A stretch of DNA of 64,000 nt, taken from assembly GCA_002110465.1 (NCBI GenBank), contig NEED01000023.1:145139-209138 (forward strand). The letters are read 5' to 3'. The stretch's first letter is position 1; each line of letters begins with the position of its first letter. The notes under the pieces were generated by a model. It was not told the origin of the DNA. It worked only from the letters and a program-made list of their open reading frames with translations, and did no database searches. The translations under genes were made by a program, and so were the position numbers. Below are positions 44,086-53,492 of the stretch, one piece after another. Source of the DNA: an unicellular cyanobacterium SU2 (GTDB taxonomy: Bacteria > Cyanobacteriota > Cyanobacteriia > Cyanobacteriales > Microcystaceae).

Positions 44086-44913
44086 TTGAAATCTAATTTT
44101 ACTCGTATTAGCTCTTATCCAGCACCGATACGGCTGGGACTTTTTATTCTTGTATTACTATCCCTGTGGCTTCCCATAGCAATTCCTCTTTATTTGATAC
44201 TTAAATCTGACCCAAATTTGACAACAATTGTCACCATGGGATTATTATATTTAGAGTTTATTGGACTCTTATTTATTTGGAACCGAAAAGTCTATCACAA
44301 TGTCTATTGGTGGAGACAATATGGATTAGTATTTACCCAAAAAAATGGATTTGAATTTATCAAAGGATTAAGCATTGGTTTGGGATTTACGTTTAGTTTA
44401 TTTATTGTCGAATCAATTTTAGGATGGGTCAATTTTTTGAGTCCTTCATCAACTATTATTAAAGTAATTTTTGAAGGATTATTGAGTGCTTTAGGCATTG
44501 GAATTGCTGAAGAATTATTATTTCGAGGATGGTTATTAGAAGAACTAAAGAGAAATTATTCTTTAGCAAAGGCTGGCTGGATTAATGCCCTACTTTTTGC
44601 TTTACTACATTTTATTAAACCCCTAGCCGAAGTTATCCGAACTTTTCCCCAATTTCCCGCCTTATTATTATTAGGATTAATCTTAGTTTGGGCAAAACAA
44701 GGACACACAAACCGTCTAGGAATTTGTATTGGTCTGCATGGGGGGTTAGTGTGGGGCTACTATATTTTGAATGTTGGTCAACTGTTAGAGTATACAGACA
44801 AAGTATCCCCCTGGATAACGGGAATTGATAATAATCCGATTGCCGGAGCAATGGGGTTAGTTTTCCTCGGAATTTTAGGTTTATGGATGAGAAGTCAAGG
44901 TAAGCTAAATTAG
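44086..44913 (+). CDS. CPBP-family intramembrane metalloprotease
   Basis: A 275-residue membrane protein with about eight hydrophobic segments. The family motifs EELLFRGWLLEEL near residue 142 and FALLHFI near 167 carry the Glu, Arg and His of the CPBP (CAAX/Abi) active site. The frame begins at TTG without a clear ribosome site, but no better start is near. It follows clpS by 28 bases. The substrate is unknown. Confidence 0.85.
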   Translation: MKSNFTRISSYPAPIRLGLFILVLLSLWLPIAIPLYLILKSDPNLTTIVTMGLLYLEFIGLLFIWNRKVYHNVYWWRQYGLVFTQKNGFEFIKGLSIGLGFTFSLFIVESILGWVNFLSPSSTIIKVIFEGLLSALGIGIAEELLFRGWLLEELKRNYSLAKAGWINALLFALLHFIKPLAEVIRTFPQFPALLLLGLILVWAKQGHTNRLGICIGLHGGLVWGYYILNVGQLLEYTDKVSPWITGIDNNPIAGAMGLVFLGILGLWMRSQGKLN

Positions 44914-45118
44914 TTATGTTTAGGCTATAAAAGCGTTAAGATTAGCTTAAATAACTCAATGGTTTCCTTAATCATGATGAATTTTAGAATTTCAGTGGAC
45001 AAAACTATTGACTATAATCTGTTTAACGTTTATAAAGAACTGAAAATATCTGGTTAGTTAAGCGTATTTCAGTTATCTTATAGACGATGTTCTCCTTCTT
45101 TATCGGACCGTCAATCTA

Positions 45119-45952
45119 ATGTTATCGCCGATTTTGCTTGAACCCCTAACAGTAGAACGCTTGAATATTGCGATCGCTGATTTATCCCCCTCTCTAGTGG
45201 GAACAAAAATCACCCAGCTTTCAGACTTACATTATGATGGGTGGCGTTTATCCGAAGACTTATTAGCGGAGGCGATCGCAGCAAGTAACAACGAAAATCC
45301 GGATCTGGTACTATTAACAGGGGACTATATAACGGATCGACCGAATACCATTGATGAACTGGCTAATCGTCTACAATACCTCAAAAGTCGTCTGGGGATT
45401 TATGCGGTACTAGGTAATCACGACTACTATCATCGTAAAGCCAAAAGGTTACTCATCAAAGCATTAACCGGTATCGGGATTACGGTTCTCTGGAATGAAA
45501 TTGCGACCCCACTAGGAGAAGACTTACCCATTGTGGGACTTGCTGATTTTTGGTCACGGGAATTTAACCCTGAACCCATTATGAATCAATTACCGCCCCA
45601 TGTTCCCCGTTTAGTGTTATCTCATAATCCAGATTCAGCAGAAATTCTACAGCAATGGCGAGTTGATTTACAGTTATCTGGTCACACCCATGGAGGTCAC
45701 GTCAATATCCCTGGTTTTGGACCGGCACCTGTTTTGCTCGATGAAATTCGTCAAAATACCCCTAAATACTTACATCCTTGGATTCCTTTTGTCAAAACTT
45801 GCTCTAAAGTGGTCAAGCATTGGCAATGGGCGCAAGGATGGCATCAAATCAAACAAAATCAACTTTATGTTAATCGAGGGTTGGGAACCTACTTTCCTGG
45901 AAGACTATATTGTCCTCCCGAAGTGACAGCGATTACTTTAATTAGTAAGTAA
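45119..45952 (+). CDS. Metallophosphoesterase (YkuE type)
   Basis: A 277-residue dinuclear-metal phosphoesterase with the full motif set: QLSDLHYDG, LTGDYIT, GNHDYY and SGHTHGGH, plus a late HNPDS. YkuE-like enzymes may act on lipid or nucleotide phosphates at the membrane, but no export signal is seen here. Confidence 0.9.
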   Translation: MLSPILLEPLTVERLNIAIADLSPSLVGTKITQLSDLHYDGWRLSEDLLAEAIAASNNENPDLVLLTGDYITDRPNTIDELANRLQYLKSRLGIYAVLGNHDYYHRKAKRLLIKALTGIGITVLWNEIATPLGEDLPIVGLADFWSREFNPEPIMNQLPPHVPRLVLSHNPDSAEILQQWRVDLQLSGHTHGGHVNIPGFGPAPVLLDEIRQNTPKYLHPWIPFVKTCSKVVKHWQWAQGWHQIKQNQLYVNRGLGTYFPGRLYCPPEVTAITLISK

Positions 45953-45974
45953 CTCTAGTTAACGATAACCTGAA

Positions 45975-46463
45975 TCAGTGTAAGAGTTTAATTAAAGCAT
46001 CCTTAACCCTAGGAGGAAGATTACGCATAATTTTTCCTTTTTTACGATCAACGGCCACTAAAGTAACCACGCCAGTGACATAATATTCCTGTGCATCTGG
46101 AGATTCCATGCGATAATCAAAATTAATTCGCACTCCAGCAGTTTTATTCATCCGAGTTTTGATGATCGCTTCTTGACCTAACCGTATGGCACGGTGATAA
46201 CGAAAGGATAACTCAATCACAGGGAGATCGCAGCCTAATTTCACTAATTCGGCAAAATCAATACCCATTGAACGCAAATATTCAACCCTAGCCGCTTCTA
46301 TCCACGTAAGATAGGTTCCATGCCAAACTGCCCCTGAATAGTCGGTATGATGGGGTTGAACCCGCACAGGATATTCAAACCACCCCTCGGTAGTTGCGTT
46401 GAGATGAGTTTTTGGGGCAATCGCTCCGTTGGGAGGTAATTGGGGTTGGGATGGGGAAGACAA
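45975..46463 (-). CDS. 4-hydroxybenzoyl-CoA/acyl-CoA thioesterase family protein
   Basis: A 162-residue single hot-dog domain. The motif PHHTDYSGAVWHGTYLTWIE near residue 38 is the YbgC/4HBT pattern with catalytic Asp. The frame starts at TTG. In cyanobacteria such proteins include the DHNA-CoA thioesterase of phylloquinone synthesis, so that role is possible but not certain. Confidence 0.8.
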   Translation of the reverse strand: MSSPSQPQLPPNGAIAPKTHLNATTEGWFEYPVRVQPHHTDYSGAVWHGTYLTWIEAARVEYLRSMGIDFAELVKLGCDLPVIELSFRYHRAIRLGQEAIIKTRMNKTAGVRINFDYRMESPDAQEYYVTGVVTLVAVDRKKGKIMRNLPPRVKDALIKLLH

Positions 46464-46529
46464 GTTAACCTAGCTCAAATTGTGCATTAAACAAATTATC
46501 TATTATTTTATCGTCTTCATGCCGTTAGT

Positions 46530-48863
46530 TTAATCAATTTTTTCCAGGGGCGTTACTCTCGGATTAATAATTTTTTGTCCGAGTCCTGGGAATTTAACGG
46601 CTAGGTTTGTTTTCTTTCCTGACCCTAAAATATGAGTGACTTCTCCAGTTCCAAAACCTGGATGAATTAAATGATCTCCCACTGACCATTGTTGATTAGA
46701 TAACTGAAGGGTTTTAGATTGAAATGTATTAGGCTGACGGCGAGATTTTCGGGGTTGAGGGTTAATATTAGTTTTAATTAAATCTGAAGGCAACTCTTTT
46801 AAAAATTGCGACGGCATTTTAGTTTCTTTTGATCCCCAAACAAACCGTTCCCTAGCATAGGTGAGAAATAATTGTTCTTGAGCGCGAGTTACTCCCACAT
46901 AACATAAACGGCGTTCTTCTTCTAATGATAAAGGGTCACTGAGACTACGGGCGTGGGGTAATAATCCTTGTTCTAAACCGACTAAAAATACCACAGGAAA
47001 TTCTAATCCTTTGGCCGAATGAAGGGTCATTAAAGAGACTTTTTCTTGTTCTTCTTTTAAATCATCGAGATCAGAAGCTAAGGACGCACTAGATAAAAAG
47101 CCTTGTAAACTGGTGTCTTCTGTATCTTCTTGGAATTGTAAAACAGCATTATATAACTCTGAAATATTTTCTAGACGGTTATCGGCTTCTTCCGTTCCTT
47201 TGTGTTTCAAATGGTCAATATAGCCCGAAACTTCCATCACCTGATCAAGAATTTCTGCCCCTGATAGGGTGGTTAATTTTTCCTGAAAAGATTTAATTAT
47301 GTTAGAAAATTTGTTGATTGATTTTGCTGCTCTTCCTGCTAGGGTATTCACAGAAGTTTCATCAGAAATAATTTCCCAAAGAGGGATTTCTAATTCTTGG
47401 GATGCTTTAACTAAAGAATCAAGAGACGTTTTACCAATTCCTCTACGCGGGGTGTTAATAATTCTTAGTAAACTAACCGTATCTGCGGGGTTGGCAATGA
47501 GGCGTAAATAAGCCAAAGCATCTTTGATTTCCTGGCGATCATAAAACTTAAATCCCCCGACAATTGTATAGGGAATATTGCTTCGAATTAATCGATCTTC
47601 AAAGGGTCGAGATTGAGCATTGATTCGATAAAGAATGGCAAACTTCCCCCAGTTTAATTCGGGGTTTTCGGCTACTATATTTTGTATTTGCTCAATCACC
47701 AGTTCCGATTCTATTTGTTCATTATCCGCTTTGTAGCAATAGATAGATTCTCCTAATCCTCGTGTAGCTTTCAAAATTTTATCAATGCGTTGGGTGTTAT
47801 TTTCAATTAAATAATTTGCCGCTTGTAAAATATTTTCTCTTGAGCGATAATTTTCTTCTAATTTAACCATGGTACGAGTATCTTCATCAGGCAAACCATC
47901 TCCAAAATCTGATTGAAAATTAAGCAAAATAGTAAAGTCTGCCATGCGAAAACTGTAGATTGATTGATCAGCATCACCCACAACAAAAATAGAACGGTTT
48001 TGCCAATTCCATTCACTTTTTCTGGTTTCTCCATTGGTTGTTAATAAACGAATTAATTCATATTGAATCTGATTCGTATCTTGATATTCATCAACGAGAA
48101 TATGTTTAAATTGGTTGTGCCAATAACCAAGGATAGATTCATTTTGTTGAAACAGTCTAACGGGAACCAGGATTAAATCATCAAAGTCTAGGGCATTATT
48201 GGCTGCTAGTTGGGATTGATACTCGTTGTAAACTTCGGCAATAACCCGATTTTTATAGGAGGATTCTTTTTTGAGATATTGATCGGGCGATAATCCTAAA
48301 TTTTTAATATTACTAATTTGATAGCGAACAGAGCGAGGATTAAATTTTTTATCATCTAAATTTAACTGCTTAGTAACAATATTTTTAATTAAGCTTTGTA
48401 CATCCGATTCGTCAAAAATAGAAAAATTTCGCTGCCATTGTCGTCCCCGTTCATCTTGATATTTATTGATATCAAATCTTAATATTTTAGAACATAAACT
48501 ATGAAAAGTTCCCATCCAAAGCTTCTTAGTAGTTGTTTTATAAACTCGTGACAAGAGTTTCTTTTGGTCATATTCTGAGAGGAGGTCTAACCGTTGTCCA
48601 TAGTTTTTAATGGCCATCTCCTGAGCAAAAAGTCTCTCTATTCTTTCTTTCATTTCCCTGGCGGCCTTATTCGTAAATGTAACCGCTAGAATAGAATCGG
48701 GTTCGACTTGATAATGGCTAATTAAATAGGCAATTCTATAGGTAAGCGCTCTAGTTTTTCCTGAACCTGCACCAGCCACTACTAATAACGGACCACAAAA
48801 GTGTTCAACAGCTAAACGTTGTGAGGGATTGAGTTGGACAAGAAATGAACTATCAACGGTCAT
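46530..48863 (-). CDS. pcrA: ATP-dependent DNA helicase PcrA/UvrD
   Basis: A 777-residue superfamily 1A helicase. Walker A GAGSGKT at 31-37, Walker B with DEYQDTNQIQ near 270, QSIYSFRMAD, and motif VI LCYVGVTRAQEQL near 665 are present. A C-terminal Tudor-like domain with VGDHLIHPGFGTGEV binds RNA polymerase in PcrA. It acts in repair and in clearing replication-transcription conflicts. Confidence 0.94.
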   Translation of the reverse strand: MTVDSSFLVQLNPSQRLAVEHFCGPLLVVAGAGSGKTRALTYRIAYLISHYQVEPDSILAVTFTNKAAREMKERIERLFAQEMAIKNYGQRLDLLSEYDQKKLLSRVYKTTTKKLWMGTFHSLCSKILRFDINKYQDERGRQWQRNFSIFDESDVQSLIKNIVTKQLNLDDKKFNPRSVRYQISNIKNLGLSPDQYLKKESSYKNRVIAEVYNEYQSQLAANNALDFDDLILVPVRLFQQNESILGYWHNQFKHILVDEYQDTNQIQYELIRLLTTNGETRKSEWNWQNRSIFVVGDADQSIYSFRMADFTILLNFQSDFGDGLPDEDTRTMVKLEENYRSRENILQAANYLIENNTQRIDKILKATRGLGESIYCYKADNEQIESELVIEQIQNIVAENPELNWGKFAILYRINAQSRPFEDRLIRSNIPYTIVGGFKFYDRQEIKDALAYLRLIANPADTVSLLRIINTPRRGIGKTSLDSLVKASQELEIPLWEIISDETSVNTLAGRAAKSINKFSNIIKSFQEKLTTLSGAEILDQVMEVSGYIDHLKHKGTEEADNRLENISELYNAVLQFQEDTEDTSLQGFLSSASLASDLDDLKEEQEKVSLMTLHSAKGLEFPVVFLVGLEQGLLPHARSLSDPLSLEEERRLCYVGVTRAQEQLFLTYARERFVWGSKETKMPSQFLKELPSDLIKTNINPQPRKSRRQPNTFQSKTLQLSNQQWSVGDHLIHPGFGTGEVTHILGSGKKTNLAVKFPGLGQKIINPRVTPLEKID

Positions 48864-49048
48864 GGATTTTACAATTGAAAGGGTATATCTGTGATTTTAG
48901 TTGAGGGACTCCTAGGAATCAAACAAGGGCGATCACTGTCTTGAAATTAAAGTAAAATTACCTATTGTAGCATTTTGATTCCTAAAAAATTCCTTAACTG
49001 TGCCATAAAGACTGCATCAAAATCGAAATTGTCATTTACAATAGAAGT

Positions 49049-49116
49049 AGCGGAGACAAATGTTTCCGTTCACTCCTCACACCACACTCCGTCCGAGCAT
49101 TGTTCGGGCGGTTTCT
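49049..49116 (+). ncRNA. yfr1: Yfr1 small RNA
   Basis: A 5' stem (CGGAGAC/GTTTCCG) is followed by the single-stranded core CACTCCTCACACCACACTCC and a 3' hairpin CGTCCGA/TCGGGCG with a T-rich tail. The ACTCCTCACAC core and position just before trxA are those of Yfr1, which represses outer-membrane porin mRNAs. A -10-like TACAAT lies at 49037-49042. Confidence 0.92.
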
Positions 49117-49296
49117 TATTATGCCTCAACGGTAAGGAGATTTTCTTTAACTCTCTAAAACTATTAAGTTTTACATCAAAAAAAATAAATTATTTGTAAA
49201 ATTATTCGGCTTTTAAGATAAATCCAAGATAGTTTTCGTTATGGTAGAATTCTAGAGTATTCTAGATAGGCGCAAGCAATTAAAGGAATTCTTTTT

Positions 49297-49620
49297 ATGT
49301 CAAAGCCAGCCGAAGTTACAGATGATAAGTTTAAAGACGACGTTTTAGACAGCGATATTCCAGTCTTAGTCGATTTTTGGGCTCCCTGGTGTGGTCCTTG
49401 TCGTATGGTAGCCCCTGTGGTGGAGGAAATTGCTGAACAATATGAAGGTAAAGTCAAAGTCGTCAAACTTAATACGGATGATAATCCTCAAATAGCCAGT
49501 CAGTACGGAATCCGTAGCATTCCCACATTAATGATTTTTAAGGGAGGCCAACGGGTAGATATGGTGGTTGGAGCAGTTCCTAAAACGACTTTAGCCAACA
49601 CTATTGAGAAATACCTCTAA
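49297..49620 (+). CDS. trxA: Thioredoxin
   Basis: A 107-residue m-type thioredoxin with WCGPC at 31-35, DFWAPW before it and the cis-Pro in SIPTLM. It moves electrons from ferredoxin-thioredoxin or NADPH-thioredoxin reductase to targets such as phosphoribulokinase. A strong terminator follows. Confidence 0.95.
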   Translation: MSKPAEVTDDKFKDDVLDSDIPVLVDFWAPWCGPCRMVAPVVEEIAEQYEGKVKVVKLNTDDNPQIASQYGIRSIPTLMIFKGGQRVDMVVGAVPKTTLANTIEKYL

Positions 49621-49642
49621 AATACCTCTAAAAAGTACACAG

Positions 49643-49678
49643 AAGGGTAAACGAACCAAACGTCTACCCTCTTTTTTT
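49643..49678 (+). terminator. Terminator of trxA
   Basis: AGGGTAAACG and CGTCTACCCT (49644-49653, 49661-49670) form an imperfect stem followed by seven T. Confidence 0.85.
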
Positions 49679-49690
49679 GGGAATTTTGGG

Positions 49691-50461
49691 TTACTGTTCA
49701 AAGCTAACTCGTTGAGTCACTAAGGTGATGCCGTCTTTGCGAACTAACAAGGCTGAAAACCATCGTTTTTCTGGGTTTTCTGGGGCTTGAATGCGCTTAA
49801 AGAGTCCGCCAGCTTGCAATAATTGTAATTCCATCACACCAGGTTCTAAGTAGCGACTGCTATCTACCTCTTCACTGATAGCTGTCCCTGCTAAAAGATC
49901 ATCATCGAGGGGTTCTTTGACAATAACATCAAAATCAAACTCTTCCCCGACCCGCACCGTTTCAGGTAAATTCATCTCCACTTGAGGCGGGTTCTTCCCT
50001 GAATTCAGTTCTGTTCGTTCGGATAGAATTTCTTGACGCAGTAATTTTCCATCTTGAAAAGTTTGACGAGATTTAATGGTGGCTTTAAGTTGAACGACGC
50101 GACCGACTGTCTCGCTATTTCCTTCGATGGTGGTCAGAGTTTCAGCGATCCATCTATCCCCTGCTTTATCCCAAGATTGAAGGGTGGTCGTGTATTGTAA
50201 ATCAGGATAACTTGCCCAAAGATTCGTTAAAGCCTTGGTAAAAGAATCCGCCATTAAGCCATCAGTTGTGACAAACTGATCGCTATACAAATTCATTAAT
50301 TTTTGCTGATTATGGCTATTAGCCGCATCATCTATTTGTTCAATTAAATTTTTTAAAGCGGTCGGGGCTGAATCGGCACTTTCTGCACGGAGTAGCGAAC
50401 TACTGCCTAAACTTAATCCCACACCAAGCATCAAAGAGAGGAACCAACGCAATTGAGTCAT
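49691..50461 (-). CDS. Secreted NTF2-like protein, hypothetical
   Basis: A 256-residue protein with a signal peptide (residues 1-26, ending LLRAES). Residues 35-145 look like an NTF2/SnoaL cone fold, and residues 150-256 form a second beta-rich domain. No catalytic motif is clear. Probably periplasmic; function unknown. Confidence 0.7.
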   Translation of the reverse strand: MTQLRWFLSLMLGVGLSLGSSSLLRAESADSAPTALKNLIEQIDDAANSHNQQKLMNLYSDQFVTTDGLMADSFTKALTNLWASYPDLQYTTTLQSWDKAGDRWIAETLTTIEGNSETVGRVVQLKATIKSRQTFQDGKLLRQEILSERTELNSGKNPPQVEMNLPETVRVGEEFDFDVIVKEPLDDDLLAGTAISEEVDSSRYLEPGVMELQLLQAGGLFKRIQAPENPEKRWFSALLVRKDGITLVTQRVSFEQ

Positions 50462-50564
50462 CCGTCTATCTACTTTCTAGTATCCTGTGTTAAGGATACA
50501 GGATCTAAGTTTTATTTTAGCTGATCTTGATCATTTCTCTGTCTAACCCTAACTCATTACTAAT

Positions 50565-51617
50565 ATGGTTCGTTTATTGATTGCTGCGAGTGGAACCGGA
50601 GGTCATCTGTTTCCGGCTTTAGCCTTAGCTGAACATCTACCGGATTATCACATTGAATGGTTGGGCGTTCCTGACCGCTTAGAACAAACCCTAGTCGGCG
50701 ATCGCTATCCCCTCCATACTGTTGCGGTCGAAGGGTTTCAAAGTCCTAACCCCCTCAAACGCCTACAAGTCTTACTAGGATTGATGGGGGCAGTCTTTCA
50801 GGTCAAAAAACTGATTAAACAAAATAAAATTAATGTCGTGTTTACCACGGGGGGATATATTGCCGCCCCTGCCATTCTAGCAGCCCGTTTATCAGGAATT
50901 AGAGCAATTATCCATGAATCAAATTTTATTCCTGGAAAAGTCACCCGTCTCTTAAGTCGGTTTTGCGATGGGGTGGCTTTGGGATTTAAAGACACGGCGC
51001 AATATTTACCCCAAACCAAAACCGTGTGGGTGAGTACCCCCGTGCGATCGCAGTTTTATCATCCTCAACCACTAGACTTACCTATCCCTGAAAATGTCCC
51101 TTTAATTGTTGTGGTAGGGGGGTCTCAAGGTGCTGTCTCGGTTAATAATATGGTTCGTCAATGTGCTTATGCTTGGATGTCTGAGGGAGCTTATATCGTT
51201 CATCTGACCGGGAACAATGATCCTAATGGTTCAAGTTTACAGCATCCTCATTATTTCCCTTTACCTTTTTATGACAATATGGCAGGATTGTTGCAACGAG
51301 CCAATTTAGCGGTGAGTCGCGCCGGCGCGGGAACCCTGACCGAATTAGCCGTTACCCAAACCCCAGCAATTTTAATTCCCTATCCCTTTGCGGCCGAAGA
51401 TCACCAAGCTTATAATGCCCAGGTTTTTGAGAAAGCGGGTGCAGCATTGGTCTATCGTCAAGAAGACTTAACTCCTGAAATCTTAGAAAAGTCAGTATTA
51501 GACTTATTAAAAAATTCCGATCAACGTCAAGAGATGGCAAATAAAGCGGGGACTTTAGCTGTTCTCGACAGTGCCGAACAATTAGCTAAGTTAGTCAGTA
51601 AAAACTCATCTCTTTGA
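50565..51617 (+). CDS. murG: UDP-GlcNAc:undecaprenyl-PP-MurNAc-pentapeptide transferase MurG
   Basis: A 350-residue GT-B glycosyltransferase that makes lipid II. The N-terminal ASGTGGHLFPALALA is the acceptor-side glycine loop, GGSQGAVSVN begins the second domain, and RAGAGTLTEL binds UDP-GlcNAc. Length is normal. It stands alone, away from other mur genes. Confidence 0.94.
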   Translation: MVRLLIAASGTGGHLFPALALAEHLPDYHIEWLGVPDRLEQTLVGDRYPLHTVAVEGFQSPNPLKRLQVLLGLMGAVFQVKKLIKQNKINVVFTTGGYIAAPAILAARLSGIRAIIHESNFIPGKVTRLLSRFCDGVALGFKDTAQYLPQTKTVWVSTPVRSQFYHPQPLDLPIPENVPLIVVVGGSQGAVSVNNMVRQCAYAWMSEGAYIVHLTGNNDPNGSSLQHPHYFPLPFYDNMAGLLQRANLAVSRAGAGTLTELAVTQTPAILIPYPFAAEDHQAYNAQVFEKAGAALVYRQEDLTPEILEKSVLDLLKNSDQRQEMANKAGTLAVLDSAEQLAKLVSKNSSL

Positions 51618-51620
51618 TGA

Positions 51621-52061
51621 TCAATTTTCTGGTAATCTTGTCATTAAATCTTTAAAAGTATAAGGACATTGATCAGGTAAACTAACATCATACAGTCTCA
51701 ATACTTTGCGCTTTGCTCGTTCATATTCAGCGTCGAGTTTAATTTTATTTAATAGGGTTTTAGTGACTCTTCTCTCAATTTCATCTTGGAAATCATCAAT
51801 TTCATCTATCCAATGTTTCCGTGAGAGTTGATCGTTAGTGTAGTCTAGCTTTAATCTGTGGATTATGATTTGCTTTAAAAAGCTATGGACAGCATTTATT
51901 TGCTCTTTTCCCAAGTCATCTATCTCCTCTTTTAAATTCTCCCAATCAAGTGCTTTTTCATTATGTTCACTTAAAGCTTTTGCTTGTTGTTCTGTCCATT
52001 GAACAAAATCTGTTTCATAAAGGTTAGCCATTCTCGTTTGTGCATTTAAGATAGAACTCAT
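51621..52061 (-). CDS. DUF29-family protein, copy 1
   Basis: A 146-residue helical protein with the DUF29 hallmarks YETDFVQWTEQQAKAL and DWENLKEEIDDLGKEQ. AGGAG lies upstream of the ATG. DUF29 is abundant in cyanobacteria, and some members lie near mobile or toxin-type genes. A paralogue is at 58637-59080. Confidence 0.85.
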   Translation of the reverse strand: MSSILNAQTRMANLYETDFVQWTEQQAKALSEHNEKALDWENLKEEIDDLGKEQINAVHSFLKQIIIHRLKLDYTNDQLSRKHWIDEIDDFQDEIERRVTKTLLNKIKLDAEYERAKRKVLRLYDVSLPDQCPYTFKDLMTRLPEN

Positions 52062-52130
52062 CGGTTAAACTCCTAAATATGAGATAAAAGTTAATTTTCC
52101 TAATAAAATAAAGAGGGGTTTTTGGCCTTT

Positions 52131-53066
52131 TTACTCTTGCTTTTTCTGATTTTCTGAATTTCGCCTACTGCCAAACAGGTGTGTATAAACATAAGTAAAT
52201 TCACATCCTAAAAAGAAAATTTGACAGCTAAAATACATCCATAATAAAAGTACCATAACCCCACCAATTACCCCATAGGCTTGGAAGCGTTCACCAATGC
52301 GAATAACTCCACGGCTTACTAATCCTTGAAGCAGGGAAAATAAAGAAACAGTGAACAATGATCCTAACCAAATATCCCCCCAATAAAGACGAGTTGAAGG
52401 AAGAATTTTAAACAATACCATGATAACAATGGTCAACAATCCAAAACTAATACTTAGTTGTAATCCTCTCCATACTATGACCGTATCAATTGTCAACCAA
52501 CTCATCCGTTGTTCAAATTGGGAAAGGGTTTCTAAAAAGATTTTTATGGCAATGTTTGAAAGGAATGAAAGCAAAATAATAACGGCTGTTCCTAACACCA
52601 AAAGAAAAGTAAATATTTTAGTTTTTAGAAAATCATAAATAATCCAAATTAATGAGGGATTGTTAGGTCTATTTTTGGGCAAATGCCAAATTTTATCCAC
52701 GGTGCGATCAAGGGCTGCAAATACTTGACTCGCAGTGACAAAAAGAATTCCAAAGCCAAATAACCCTGCGCTAACACTACCTTCGTTAAGATTTAATAAG
52801 GTTTTTTCAACAATATCATAGGCATTAGGAGGCAAAGCATCTTTAGATAAAATTAGTAGTTGACCGTGAATATTAGTTTCAGGTCCTAAAATTGCTCCAA
52901 CAATACTGAGTATTACTAATAAAACTGGAAAGAGGGAAAAAAGAGCATAATAAGCTAGTGCTGCCCCCATTTCTAAACATTCATCTTGTTGCCATTTTAA
53001 AATAGTTTGAATAAATAATTGGGCGGTTCTTGAAGGAATGACTTCATTTTTAATAAAATTAATCAT
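52131..53066 (-). CDS. YihY/virulence factor BrkB family membrane protein
   Basis: A 311-residue inner-membrane protein with about six helices. MGAALAYYALFSLFPVLLV near residue 33 and GVIGGVMVLLLWMYFSCQ near 265 are family patterns. Often labelled ribonuclease BN by old mistake; the true role is unknown, possibly lipid or solute transport. Confidence 0.88.
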   Translation of the reverse strand: MINFIKNEVIPSRTAQLFIQTILKWQQDECLEMGAALAYYALFSLFPVLLVILSIVGAILGPETNIHGQLLILSKDALPPNAYDIVEKTLLNLNEGSVSAGLFGFGILFVTASQVFAALDRTVDKIWHLPKNRPNNPSLIWIIYDFLKTKIFTFLLVLGTAVIILLSFLSNIAIKIFLETLSQFEQRMSWLTIDTVIVWRGLQLSISFGLLTIVIMVLFKILPSTRLYWGDIWLGSLFTVSLFSLLQGLVSRGVIRIGERFQAYGVIGGVMVLLLWMYFSCQIFFLGCEFTYVYTHLFGSRRNSENQKKQE

Positions 53067-53492
53067 GGTTGTTTTTTAAATGAGAAAATAGTGAGACAGA
53101 ATTAAAAGTGTAAAACAAAAAATAATTAAGCCTTGGTTTTAGCCTAGGTACTGACTTAATGTTAGGCTATTTTTTGAATGACGCTAGATAACAGACTCAA
53201 AAGATAGGTCTGATATGACTAAGATTGTGTTCCCACTCATTAAACCCTATACTCCTTAATAGATATTGTCCAATCGTTACTCTTCACTCCTCCTAATAGC
53301 AGGTTTCAGTTGAGTGTATCAACATTTAAGTGAAGTTGAGTGTGGGAGGTGTGGAGGGAAAAGTTCATTCTCATGTTTAGTCTGTTGATCTGACGATTGG
53401 GTAAATGATTTAGGGGTAAGGGTTCTTTTCGGTTAAGCTAAATCAATCAACTACTTCAATGTACGTTAAAAATTCACCGTTAAAAAATTTTT
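53067..53492. other. Intergenic region, nothing assigned
   Basis: No gene, RNA or clear repeat seen. It must contain the divergent promoters of the YihY and LpxB-like genes. Confidence 0.5.

Noticed and set aside
53341..53385. G-rich GTGGGAGGTGTGGAGGG as a possible control element
   Set aside because: No match to a known motif and no symmetry; left as unassigned spacer.
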